The notes below the pieces were generated by a model. It searched no databases, had not been told where the DNA came from, and saw only the letters and a program-made list of their open reading frames with translations. A stretch of DNA of 64,000 bases from Dactylis glomerata (taxonomy: Eukaryota > Streptophyta > Magnoliopsida > Poales > Poaceae): NCBI GenBank assembly GCA_007115705.1, contig QXEO01000431.1:930001-994000 (forward strand), read 5' to 3'. The position numbers and the translations under genes are program-made. The stretch's first letter is position 1, and every line of letters starts with the position of its first letter. Positions 35,708-46,668 of this stretch are shown piece by piece.

Positions 35708-36827
35708 TCTCATTTTTTTTTCGAAATGGGGTGGCCCCAGCCTCTGCATCAAAGTGATGCATATGGCCTTTATTTTATTGAAACGTGTCCAGTGACACAA
35801 ATATCTCAAGTATTACAACTCACGGATCGCACAGGGTGGCCACCTGAATAAGCCAACGGATACTAAAACCAGTTTGGTAATACATCAAAAGGTAAGCCTA
35901 TTGTGCAATGGCAGCCGCACCGGTTGAATAAATCCTGAGCTGCCATCTCCAAACGGTTCCACCCAGAATCCATCGCTTCCCACTGCTCCTCTTATTGGAG
36001 ATAGGACCACATACGGATCCAGTGGGTAGCCATAGGGATAACCTGCAAAAATGAGTGTTTTTTGGTTTATTAAATATAAAGTCATTTCTGGTGTTCCAAA
36101 TAGCCCAAATCACCGCACAAACACCCACTCCAATCTTACTAAGATTCTCCTTAGGAATACCCTTGAGCCAATTGTCAAAAAGATTTGAAACATTCTTAGG
36201 CGGTTCTAATCCAAAGGTCATATGTATAATGCGCCAAATTATCTTTGCAAGAGGACACTCAAAAAATAGATGTTGGATGGATTCTTTATTATCACGAAAA
36301 CAACAAGATTCATTACCATTCTAGTTCCTCTTAATCAAATTGTCTTTAGTTAAAATTACTTTGTGGTGAAGAAACCACATGAAGACCTTTATCTTAAGCG
36401 GCACCTTCATTTTCCATATATATTTTTTGAGGTATTTCGTGTCATCATCTAGAAGATCTAAGTACATTGACTTGACAGTGAAGATCCCAGACGTTGTCAG
36501 ACCCCAAACAAAAATGTCTTTCTCGTTGGTTAACTGAACTTGTAAAAGCCGCTGCACTAATTGTAGCCACATAGTCCAACGATGCCTTGTTAAGGAGCGG
36601 CGAAAAGAAATGTTTAGAGGGTTCTGATTCAGCACACTGGCTACAGAGACTTGTTTCCTTTGCACAATGTTGTAAAGATAAGGATATTGATCAGCTAGCA
36701 ACTTGTTCCCTAGCCAAATATCTTCCCAAAATCTTGTGTCCTCTCCATTCCCCACGTTAAAAGAGCCTCTACTAAAAAACTCTTCTTTAACTTTCATTAG
36801 CCCTTTCCAAAATGGGGAGTCTGTAGG
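35708..36827 (-). mobile_element. Plant LINE, 3' part (zf-RVT region, 3'UTR, poly-A)
   Basis: Minus-strand 3' end of the LINE that hosts the right-hand stack. The poly-A tail is the T-run at 35712-35720, followed inward by the typical 'gatgcagaggctgggg'. ORF 36321-36797 carries FWEDIWLG, FTVKSMY, WKMKVPLKIKVFMWFLHHK, the zf-RVT domain found after RT in plant LINEs. 35898-36221 continues with the C-terminal IWNTRNDFIFNK. One or more frame breaks occur between them. It is cut at 36827 by the GTAGG duplication of gypsy C and resumes at 52938. Confidence 0.85.
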
Positions 36828-37162
36828 TGACGAGGGTTAACTCGACAAATGTCCTAGATGAAGGACTTAGGATCGGGGAGGTAGGGCGTCGGATGAACTC
36901 GAAGGTAAAATCAGTCAAACAAGGTGTGTATCGAAAGTTAATGTGGTGGTGAACTTTGGCTTACTCTCAATCTGTCCCTCATCGTCCTCTCCTGGCCCCT
37001 ATATATAGGTGGCCAGGTCTCAAGGTACGGGAGGGGTCCGACACAGATTACAATATCGATATATCACATGAACTCGTATTTCGACTAGGATTACACTTAG
37101 GCCTAGCTTAATGGGCCTCAGGGGTACTCAACTAACGGGCTCTATTATCTATACCCTTGTCA
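36828..37162 (-). repeat. Element C, 3' LTR
   Basis: 335 bp, TGACAAGGG...ACCCTCGTCA on the minus strand, with a PPT-like purine run (minus strand TTGGGGGCTAC) at 37163-37173. Differs from the right LTR at around a dozen positions plus one ~19-bp deletion there. Confidence 0.9.
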
Positions 37163-38496
37163 GTAGCCCCCAAGATTCTACCAGAATTGTAGATTAGGGT
37201 TGAATCTCAAATCTTCAAATCTTCGACTTGATCAATCTTTCGACTTCTTCTTCTTCCTGTACTAAAAAATAAACAACTTTCATCATATTATCTCGCAAGG
37301 GGTTTTGATGAACAAGCCTGACAACTTTGATGGATCAAGAGGTCAGTTAACTATCGGAACAGATACTTGTCACCTACTTCAAATTCAATCCCCTTGGACT
37401 TGAATCCAGGAAACTGGTCAAACCCATTCTTTTGCTGCATTTAGGACTTACAAAGAACAAGTCCCAGTGGTTCTCAGGGTACCCAGTGCGTCCACCAGGA
37501 TTTTCTTCATGTCATAGATACAAATAACTACTAGCAGAGCGCATCCGTGTGCATATACCAGGCCACACAGGACGGATCCTGGGGTCTTACCTTCACGATA
37601 TTTTCAATCATGGCATTCAAGTTTTGTCGTGATGACGCAACTCGAGAATCATACATCGCAGCCTTGTTTGACTGTTTTAGCTTTGAAAATCTTCGGGTTA
37701 TCCAACCTTGACCAATATAAACTCCCTCCCGATGGGAGTAATTGCGATATCCAAGTCTTCTTTCGCCTTCTCTACTCTCTTTATGCATTTAAGAATTTCG
37801 TCAGGTGCGCGGCTAGCGCTCCCAATGGGAGTAGCCCCCGAGGCTATAGTCGAAAACGTGTTTCGAGTATAGGCTCAAATAAATTGACCTTCCTTTAATC
37901 ATCATATAATAGCTTATTCGATAATATCGTCGGGTGCGCGCCCAGCGCTCCCGATGGTAGTAGCCCCTGAGGCTATAGTCGAATATTTTCAGGTATAGAC
38001 TCAAAAGATGAGTTGTCTTCCCTGATACCTCTTTTTCTCGTGTAACATATTTCGTTGGGTTCCTTCATCGGCATCAATAGGCAACATAGCATGCTAGACT
38101 TTGTGCTGAATTTTCTATGAGTATCCATAACTTGTCATATTGCATATTGATGCTTTTATTTTTCCATTACTCCAGCGCTTTATGACGTCATTAGTAGAAT
38201 CATTCTATGCGTGATTTTGACTGGGCGCTGACCGTTGCTCGTGGGCAGCGCAGTAATTTTACAATTTTTCCTGCCCGTTAGTGGGTTACCGCTTCCGCTT
38301 CTTGCGCCACGTCGCAGCCCATGTTCCTTTGCCAGGAAGCTTTATAAGGGGAATAGTGGGGTTGTTACTATTTACCAGTTCATTGTCTTTCCGCTGCCAC
38401 CATTGCTGCATCTCCTTTGTGCTTCCGAGATCCTTTGCAGCCCCCTTGTCGCAGCTGCTGTAGATGCGCATAAAAAGCCTTGCCCACAAGAACCAG
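37163..38496. mobile_element. Element C non-coding region with hairpin repeats and a promoter
   Basis: Contains three copies of the hairpin word CTCCCGATGGGAG or a one-base variant (37726-37738, 37819-37831, 37949-37961). Two of these sit in a tandem ~130-bp duplication ('ggtgcgcg..agcgctccc..gtagcccc.gaggctatagtcgaa' at 37804 and 37932). A TATA-like tttataagg at about 38340 and the following leader could serve the plus-strand gene starting at 38497. Homologous DNA lies at 21134-22260 of A. Confidence 0.55.
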
Positions 38497-41228
38497 ATGG
38501 GGAAGAAGAAGATCACCAATGCGTCGACCAGCTGGGTGCCCTCGGAGTTTGGGCAAACCGATCTCACCAAGGCCCAAAAGGATGGGTTCATCGCCAAGGG
38601 GGACCAGGTCATCTTCCCCAGCACCGAACGCATCCCCAAGCTCCTGAGCGGTTATCAGGTGATGTTTCTTGCTTTCCTCTTGCGCGGACTCTCTCTTCCT
38701 GCCCATCAATTCCTTCGCGGGCTTTTTTTTGTTTACGGCGTGCAGCTTCATCAGCTCACGCCTAATTCAATCTTGCACATTGCCTGCTTTATCACCCTTT
38801 TTGAATCTTTCCTTGGGGTCGATCCCCATTGGACTCTGTGGAGATTCCTTTTCCGCCTCCGCCCTAGTGTATCTTTGTCGAAGAACCCAGAACTGGGCGG
38901 GGCTGTTGTTTCTGTGCGCACCGAAGTGCATTATTTAGAGTTTAGCATGGCTGCATCAGTCCAAGGTTGGCAAAAAAAGTGGTTCTATATCAAGGACCGA
39001 AAGATCGCCTCCTCTGATCAATTTGGGGTTGCTTCTTTTGATGCCAATCAGAGGCTACAGAAGCTAGCGTCATGGGATTCGCCTCCCACGGAATCTGAGA
39101 TGGACGAGATCAAGCCTTTGCTGGCTCGCATCCAAAGTCTGAAGGATGCAAGTGGAGTTGCGCTGTCAGGTACGCAGCTCATGGCATTTTTCCTGCAACG
39201 GCGAATTCAGCCTCTTCAGCACCGTGTTTCCAAACTTTGGTCATATTCTAGATTGGGGGATTCTTCTCGAGTGTCTGCAGAGGACATAGACAAGAAAGAT
39301 CTCGATAAATGAGTGAGAGCGCTGACTACTCTCACAAAGGATGACGAGATTCCAGTGTTGGCTACTGATTTCTTCGACTCCGAGCATCCCTTGCCTGCGG
39401 TACACGCTCTTTTCATTTGCCAACTTCTTATTTATTTGCCTTCTTGTATTTTGTCGCTGCTTTGCTTACAGATTTTTGACTTACTCTTGCGCAGGGTCAC
39501 CAATCCTTTGTTTCTCGTCCTCCTCTTCTAGAGGGAGGACCTATTCAGGCTGATCCTATTTCTGCTGCGTCCGAAGCCCCCGAGGCTGAGGAAAGCTAGG
39601 ACGGAGATGATGCCGAAGGTTCGCTGGAGGGAACTAGTTCGACTACATCGCCTCCTCCTGCACAATCAGAAGAGCCTAGTCTTGATAAGAAGAGGAAGCG
39701 CGTCGACGAGCTCTTTTCTTCGAGTACCTCTGCTCCCAAGAATGTGGCCGGGGAGGCCTCTGCTCTTGATGAGGATGTTGAGATTTTCGAGCTCCTGGAC
39801 TCGTGTGTGTTTTGCTGACTTGAGTACTTATCTGTTATTTGTTTTCTTTCTTTTGACTCATGCAAAGTGTCTACTTTTTGTTCCATTTTTAGCGACAATG
39901 AGAACCCGAAAAAGGATGCTGCCACTGCTCCCCTTGTCGATGCTCCTGCTGTCGATGAGCCACCCTTTCAAGAGGCTGCCGTGGTAGTGAAGTCACCAGA
40001 CACCCCTGTTAAAAAGGGTAACTCTTCTCATGCCTCCAAATGTCTAAAGAAGGCACCGATGGTAAGCACTTCCCTCGACACCCATCAACCCGTGAGCTCT
40101 ACTGATGATGTAAGTACTGCTTTTTTGTGGCCTGCTCTTTTTGCTGCTTGAACTGTTCTTCTCATGTCTTCCTTTTGACAGACTTTGATGAAAAAATTTG
40201 TTTCTTTGGGCACTGAGTGTGTCGATTTTTTGAAAGCTGCTCGGGCTTCTCAGGGTAAGCTCTTTGCTATGTTGTGTCTTCTACATGTCTCATTTGTCTT
40301 TCCATGGTTCTTTACTCGGCTTTCTTTTCCCTTTTTCGTGCTGCAGATGCTTTGTCGATGGTCAATGCTCGCATAGTGTCCCTAGAAGCCGAACTTGAAG
40401 CTTCCAGAAAGGCCTGGGATGTTGCCACTGCCGCCAAGACCGCTGCTGAGAAGTCTGCTAAGTCAACAACAGCTAAGGCGAAGAAAGCGGAGAAGGCACT
40501 TGCTGATGCTGATCGGGTGCGTGGTCAAAGAGATCAAGCCATAACCAACCGCCTTAATCAGATTTCGGCTCTTGCTGGTGGTAAGTACCGTGCTTTTCTC
40601 TTTTTGGCTTACTTGCTCATTCTTCTACTTGCTGGTGTTTGTTCATTTATCTCTTGTCTGTGTCTTTTTTGTTTCCGTAGAAAATACTGGGGTATCTTTG
40701 GTGCCTTTGCAGCCGGATGACGAAGATCCTCTGATGGCTGCGGTGAATTTGCTGGAGTCAAACTGGATATCTGTCTAGGAAATCCTCGAGATGACTCACC
40801 GCGTGCTAACGCGGATTTTTGTCGGGTTGTGGCCGAAGAAAAAGGTGGATGTGCCAACTGCTGACCTGAAGAAACTTGTCGCGGCTTTTGACACCGTCGA
40901 AGATCCTATCCTGCTGATGAAGAGCCGCTCAGTGAAGCGAGGCACCGAAGGAGCCGTTGCACTTGCTTATTCACATGGCGAGGAGGTTGACTGGGAGAAG
41001 GTTAGCTCTTCCTGTGGTCGACCTCTTTCAGAGCTGTTAGGTTTCTTTGAGAAGGCGAAGAAATATGCGCCAGGCATCGTGTCGATTATCACTCCTTCGG
41101 CAGCTTCTTCGACTTCCACTCTGGCCTCTTCGACTCCTGCGACAAGTGCATCGATGCCTCCGCCAAGCGTTGGTGCTGCCTCTCCCGCACATTCTTCCAC
41201 CACAGAGCCTGCTGCTGAGGTGGCGTAG
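38497..41228 (+). pseudogene. Antisense Transposase_28-like gene in gypsy C
   Basis: Spliced plus-strand gene opposite to C's gag. Exon 1 38497-39399 (donor GCG|GTACAC); exon 2 39495 to ~39801 (acceptor GCGCAG|GG); further exons near 39891-40108, 40182-40254, 40346-40579 and 40680-41228 have proper AG/GT borders. Exon 1 holds blocks I associate with Pfam 'Putative gypsy type transposon' (Transposase_28): LPAHQFLRGL, GVQLHQLTPNSILHIACFI, LGVDPHWTLW, VQGWQKKWFYIKD. Exon 2 has a basic KKRKR nuclear-signal-like run. The ~40346-40579 exon is an Ala/Lys/Glu coiled coil. Premature stops: TGA 39310-39312 (from a Trp codon), TAG 39597-39599, TAG near 40777. Function unknown; such ORFs travel with grass retroelements. 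Confidence 0.75.
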
Positions 41229-41416
41229 ACTTAGACTTCCCCTGTAGTATTTTTTCCTTTTTATGTAGTGAACTCGTTCATATTTTTCTCGAAGACCAGT
41301 CAGGGAACTTGTACTCTTTGTGAATACTTTGCCTTTATGAAATGTCGTGCTTGATTGGGTTTCTGAGTTGTTTCCTCTTGTCCTTTTTCTTCCAGCGTGA
41401 GTGTACTGGTGGATCG

Positions 41417-42331
41417 ATGGATCGTGGTTGTGAGTCGCCTCCTGCCAATGCATTTCATACTGCGACTTCTTCTGCTCCTGATTCTTCTTGCCGATGCATT
41501 GAGTACTTGTCAAGGATTTCAGACCTAGAAGGTCGTTTGTCTTTGATGAAGCGTCAGGCGAAAACTGCTATGGACCAGGCCAGTAAATCTTATGGCCTGA
41601 TGAAGCAGGTATCCGTTCTCGAAGATAAAGTGTCGGGTTTGGTTGCCCAAGTTATACATCTGAAGGAATGTGACTCTTTCCTTGTTGATTTCATCGAATC
41701 ATCTTGTGAACAGTTAAAGTGTAAGTTTCCTGTAGACCTTCTCGAAATTCTTGCTGCTGCTCTTGTCTTTGTATTTTGATGAGTTTGCACCTTCCAGGTA
41801 CTTGCTTATATCCTGCTGATGAGAATCATCGAGTTGCCAAGCGAATCGCAGCTTTGGAGAAGGTATCAAAAGATGCGTCTTCTTTGTGGGCTGACCCGAG
41901 GCGCAATAGTGTTGTTGTTCTCCTGCAGGATCGTGCTCAGCACATTGGTGAGGCTGTGGATGGTTGTCGAAAATCCTTGACGACCATGTACTCCATCATG
42001 CTTCCCCGCAATCCTATGTCAGGAAGCTTTAAGAAGCTACTCGATGTTTTCAGATCTAGTCAGCAAATTCATCGGCTGATAGAGCTCAACCTGGTGGCTG
42101 GTGCCAATTTTGCTCTTGGATGGATACGTAAGTGGCATCTAAGGCTCAGTTATAGTTCCATGTCGCTAGGTTTTCCTCAAGGGGGGTTAGGCTGCAAGTC
42201 CATATGGATGCTACACTTCAACCAGCCAGGAGGATCATAGCTAGATTGCTTTGAGAGGATGCCGCGTTTTTCCGCGAGCACCATTACTTAAACCCCCTAG
42301 GAGTAGATGATTCTGATCAGCCAATGTTGTA
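41417..42331 (+). pseudogene. Second antisense coiled-coil gene in gypsy C
   Basis: Starts MDRGCESPPANAF at 41417. Exon 1 ends at 41720 (AAAGT|GTAAGT); exon 2 begins near 41798 after CTTCCAG. It carries coiled-coil heptads (RISDLEGRLSLMKRQAKTAMDQ; QVSVLEDKVSGL) and a C-terminal block AGANFALGWIRKWH, which I associate with retroelement-borne hypothetical proteins of grasses. After ~42190 the reading shifts frame, with the tail AAFFREHHYLNPL visible in another frame up to 42331. It lies ~190 bp after the preceding gene and may form one longer transcription unit with it. Confidence 0.6.
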
Positions 42332-42655
42332 GTGCTTGTATTGTATATATGCTTTGTATGTGGAATGCGAGAGTTTTTGTTTTTGGGTTCTTTTGCCAAA
42401 TTTTTTGTTTTGTTCTCAAGGCGTTTATGTTCTGTGTTTAGTGCGTTTGCTGCAATTTTTGTTTGAGGTATTGAAGACATGTAGACTCGAATTGGAGGAA
42501 CTTTTTCTTTATTTATACTTGTAATGTAAGATACATGGGGTGTCCCAAGAGATCCGGCCAATGACCCGTGTTCTGGATCTCGAGGGCATTGCCCTAGGAT
42601 AGCTTGTGGCTTTTAATAGCCTTGTTTTTCTACTCTACTTTTGTGTATTTTCCGC

Positions 42656-43714
42656 CTATGTTGCTGAAGTCTTTTCCTTGTCTTCTGTTGCTTCTCCTGG
42701 ATCTGACGGCTGCACCCGCAGTTTCTTCACTTCTGGCTCTGTTGGATGTCCTTCGAGTTGTTGTGCGGCTCCCGTAGTCGCACTTTTTGCCTTGTCTTTG
42801 GGTTCTCCGTAGTTGGCCATCATGCCAAAATTTTGGGCCATCTTGTGGAATTCCTTGTCGCATAGATCCAATAATTCGAAGCTTCCTTTCACCGTTATGA
42901 TTCCGTTGGGTCCTGGCATTTTGAGTACCAGGTATGTGTAGTGAGGAACTACCATAAATCGCGAAAACGCGGGTCGCCCGAGGATCGCATGATATTGTGA
43001 TGGCCAGTCCATGACTTTGAAGTTGAGCTTTTCTCTTCTGTAGTTTTGGTGATTCCCGAAGCAAACGTTGAGTGCTATTCGACCTAGTGGATAGTTAGCA
43101 CTCCCCGGGACGATTCTGTGGAAGGAATAGTCTGTTGGTTTTAGGAACTCTAATGATATGTGCATTGCTCGGAGAGTTTTTGCGTATATAAGATTTATTC
43201 CACTTCCTGCATCCATGAATACTCTGTCGACGTCGTATGTCCCAATTTTAGCTTTGAGTACCAGAGGCACGTTTCTCGGCTGAGGCACTGTTATGGGGTG
43301 ATCGTCCCTATTGAATTCTATGGGTTGTTCCGACCAGTGCAGATATTCTGTTGTTGCTGGAGGCGATGTTACTGCTAAGTTAACTTGGTGAGTTATGCTC
43401 TTTTCCTCTTTGTTCGACTTTGGTACTAGTTGTATCATTGTTGTGATGTGCCCTTTGGATGGGACATATCCTCCATCAGTGTCGTGCCCTTGATTTGGCT
43501 GTTCTTGACCTTGAGAAGCTCCGTTGTTTACTTGCTGATCTTTTGTAGGCGCATTGTTGGTGTTCCCGTCGTATCCTTGTCTCTTTGCTTCGGCTTGTTT
43601 GCTTATGGCTGCCTCCTGGAGTTTCAAGAACGTTGTGCAATCTTTCATTGCGTGTCTGGAGACTCGTTTTCCATCGACGAACGCAGAGTGTATATTACAT
43701 GGTCCGTTTAGCAT
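42656..43714 (-). CDS. Element C gag C-terminal part and aspartic protease
   Basis: 352-codon open minus-strand frame. It aligns with 26555-27560 of A: GPCNIHSAFVDGKRVSRHAMKDC, then IQLVPKSNKEEKSI, then the protease box VFMDAGSGINLIYA with the catalytic Asp intact, then MDWPSQYHAILGRP. It ends in a Lys/Glu-rich tail at 42656, and no RT follows; the next 5.5 kb toward the 3' LTR holds the antisense genes. Internal Met start; upstream gag is in other frames. Confidence 0.82.
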   Translation of the reverse strand: MLNGPCNIHSAFVDGKRVSRHAMKDCTTFLKLQEAAISKQAEAKRQGYDGNTNNAPTKDQQVNNGASQGQEQPNQGHDTDGGYVPSKGHITTMIQLVPKSNKEEKSITHQVNLAVTSPPATTEYLHWSEQPIEFNRDDHPITVPQPRNVPLVLKAKIGTYDVDRVFMDAGSGINLIYAKTLRAMHISLEFLKPTDYSFHRIVPGSANYPLGRIALNVCFGNHQNYRREKLNFKVMDWPSQYHAILGRPAFSRFMVVPHYTYLVLKMPGPNGIITVKGSFELLDLCDKEFHKMAQNFGMMANYGEPKDKAKSATTGAAQQLEGHPTEPEVKKLRVQPSDPGEATEDKEKTSAT

Positions 43715-45706
43715 ATCCTCCGGTGATGGGTTGTATTCTCTAGGTTCTTTTGTCTGGAACCTTTTGCTATAATCTTCTCTCCTGCTGCTGCGGTACCCCG
43801 AATTTCTGCGGTCACTTCCTTGATAAGTACTATCTTTGTATCCCGTAGCTACTTGACTGTGGGAGCCGTGACTGTCATAATTTCGGGATCTCCTTCTTTG
43901 TCCACCGTATCTATTTCCTTTGTCGTCTTCTGGTGACCGCGTTCATTTGTTGTTGCATGCGTCTTCGTCATCTACAAATCTATTTGCTATGTCTATTAGA
44001 TCGGATACTATTTTTGGCTTGATTCTGCCCATTTCTTCGACTAGGTCTCCTCGCTGCAGCCCAAGCGTGAAAGCGTCTATTGCTCTTTCATCTGAAACTT
44101 CAACTGTGGAATTTTTGATAAATACTCCACCTTTGGATATATGACCATAGTGTTTCATTACGCTGTTGTACGCAGGCTTTGACTTCCTCTATCGATGCTG
44201 GCCGCTTGTATGTCGACTTGAAGTTACTCGTGAACTGTCTTGTGAGTTCCTCCCAGCTTCCAATTGTTCCTTTTTCTAACTTGCTCAACCATGACCTTGC
44301 CGTGCCAGTGAGGTGTAGTTACAAGCTTTGCATTGCTGTTTCCTTTGTTCCTCCCAATATTTTTACTGCTTGTAGGTAATCCGAGAGCCATGACTGGGGT
44401 TCTTGAGATCCATCGTATTTTTGTTGATCATGAGGTAGTTTGAAACCCTTGGGTACTGGCGTGGTGCAAACTCTGTGAGTAAAGCACAATGCCCCATCTC
44501 TTTTTTGTCGTCTTCGTAGTCATATGCTTTGGTGGGGGTCCAGGATCTTTGGGTTCCTCCATGCTTCGGGCTTTTGTGTCGCCTTGGTGATGGTGTCCTA
44601 GATCGTCGGTTGCCACTTCTGTGCCGAGGACTGTTGTGACGGTGTGGTGACCTTGATTTATGCGTTCCTTTGTTGTGATATGCCTCCTCTTCTTTTGCTG
44701 TCAATTTATTGCCTACCATCCTTAGGCCTTGCAGTGCAGCTCAATGCATATGCTCTCTTGGGTCTCCTGGACTTGGCCGCGTTGTGTATAGATATGTTTG
44801 CGCTGCCACGAGCGCTGCTTCTGGCGTCTTTGGTATGATGTTGCCTTGCTCGTCGACCGATAGGAAGGACGAGTCGAGATTTTTGGAAAGGCTTTGCCTT
44901 TCGGAGTGCCCGAGGTTTTCAAACCTTGATCCATGTCGATGATGCCTTTTGCTATTTGTATATGATGCGTCACTACGTGCTTTATGGTAAGCTATGATTG
45001 CTGCGATGGCTGAATCTTTCCTCTTGTGTATTTCAATTCTCTCCTTTGCTAATTGCTTTGACTGCTATCTTAAGGCATAGTGATACCCTAACAGCATATT
45101 TTTGCTTGCATCTGCTGGTATTGGTGTGCCATGTTCCACGGCTGTTTTGATTATCCCCCACTCTTCGGCTGATAGTCGAACTTTCTCTCTGCTTGCCAGG
45201 GAGTCTGCAGTTTCTCCTTCTGCTAAGTGATTTGCTCCTCTATTTATATTTGCTGGGTTGAGCACTGGATTGTTGTTTTCATCAAGTTTTTTTGAGTTAT
45301 CCCCTACAATGGCGAGTACTTGATGCCGATTGTCGGACTTGCTGCTGAAGCTTGAGAAGATTGAATCGTCATCCTCATAAAGCTCTAGTCATGTTTCCCA
45401 GGTGTATGTTGACTTGTCTGAAGTATCACCATGGCAGATCATGAGGTCATCGAGTTGATCTCCTAAGTCGAAATTTTCCATGTTTTCGTCGACTTCTACG
45501 ATTTTTCCTTCTGCGATTTCTGTTGCTGCGAAGCTGACCGGCAAATTTGCTTCGCTGGAAGAGCCCACTGCTGATTCTGACATTGCAGCTGTCTTGGCTT
45601 CGCTTGCCGACGGATCCAATGAAACCGGATCTGAAAGGTGAATCGAACCTAAGGATCTGACGCGAAAGTTTAGGCTTCCGATCGTCAGGTCCATGTCTTG
45701 ATCCAT
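43715..45706 (-). pseudogene. Element C gag N-terminal region, fragmented
   Basis: Minus-strand gag spread over several frames: 45389-45706 (LTIGSLNFRVRSLGSIHLSD, Ser/Glu-rich), 45065-45265 (KVRLSAEEWGIIK), 44363-44973 (Ser/Arg/His-rich, RSPHRHNSPRH), 44100-44288 (GSWEELTRQFTSNFKSTYKRP, the retrotransposon gag core), 43943-44158 (ERAIDAFTLGLQRGDLVEE). The gag core is collinear with A. Multiple frameshifts or stops separate the pieces. E has inserted upstream at 45802. Confidence 0.7.
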
Positions 45707-45801
45707 GCTCTCAAATATTGGAGTAAAGTTTGGCAGGTGAGGCTGAAAATTGACTGTTCCGAAAGATATATGGTTTTCATCGACTTTTGAATTGTTGTTG
45801 G

Positions 45802-46626
45802 TGTTGAGCGTTTAATTTGGCTATTAGGTATTTTATGGGCCAAATTAATTTAAAGCTGTGTGATTAAATTACTTACTGACATATATATGTCTGGACTTCT
45901 TATTCAGCTTAAAAGTGCAGGCTTGATCAGAGTTTACTCTAAATGCCGTGATGCAATATAATTTCTCAAGACAAGATATATGAAGTTCTGCACGGACTAG
46001 AAGCAAGCAGGACAAATCCTTGAATTATTCTTGGATATACTGAGCTAAGATACGGCTGGCTAAGTCAAGTCCTATTAGACTTCAGGTGCCAGATTGATAC
46101 GTATCTGTGGATTAATTGCGTGGACAAGCAAAGCACCCAAGGAAAGGATTTCCTGGTTTGTTGCTGGTTTACGCGAGTACAAAGAGCCGTGGTAGTTATA
46201 ACCTGCATTAGATAAGTATTCTATACCTTATTTGTTACATGGCCGGTTCGGTAGAGATTAATAATATTTGTGAGGCTTGCATGCCAAGGAAACTTGCGTG
46301 TATGTTGTATATGCCGAACAGCCCAAGCCAAAGACCAGGTGCCTAGTATAAATACGGGTATGTGGCCGATTGAAACAAGCCAATCGATCTATCATCAAAA
46401 TACAATTCTATCGTTATTTCTTTACTTTCGTTTCTTTACGTTTTCTTCTGCCATGCTCTAGCAGCCCTAGGGTTTGGATCATCTTTGCCGTTTTGCGCTG
46501 AAAAACGGTCGGTTCTCTTCCACGAAAGCGAGGGGATCTTTGTTGCTTTGCTCGGAAAGCATCCGTTCATCGTCACGAAAGCACGGCGATTATCCTAGTG
46601 TTGCGCGGCAGTTTTGCGTGCCAACA
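45802..46626 (+). repeat. Element E, 5' LTR
   Basis: 825 bp, perfect TGTTG/CAACA ends. It includes a promoter-like 'tagtataaatacgg' at about 46345-46358 shortly before an uncapped leader rich in T. Confidence 0.92.
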
Positions 46627-46630
46627 CAAT

Positions 46631-46648
46631 TGGCGACTCCGCTGGGGA
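46631..46648 (+). other. Element E primer binding site
   Basis: TGGCGACTCCGCTGGGGA, four bases after the LTR. This PBS type, which I recall as tRNA-Arg-like, is used by Tat/Ogre-type plant gypsy elements and differs from those of A-D. Confidence 0.75.
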
Positions 46649-46668
46649 CGAAGAAGAGAAGACACACT

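Noticed and set aside
46270..46461. Short ORF before gag of E, also at 52189-52380
   Set aside because: Within both LTRs; part of the LTR leader.
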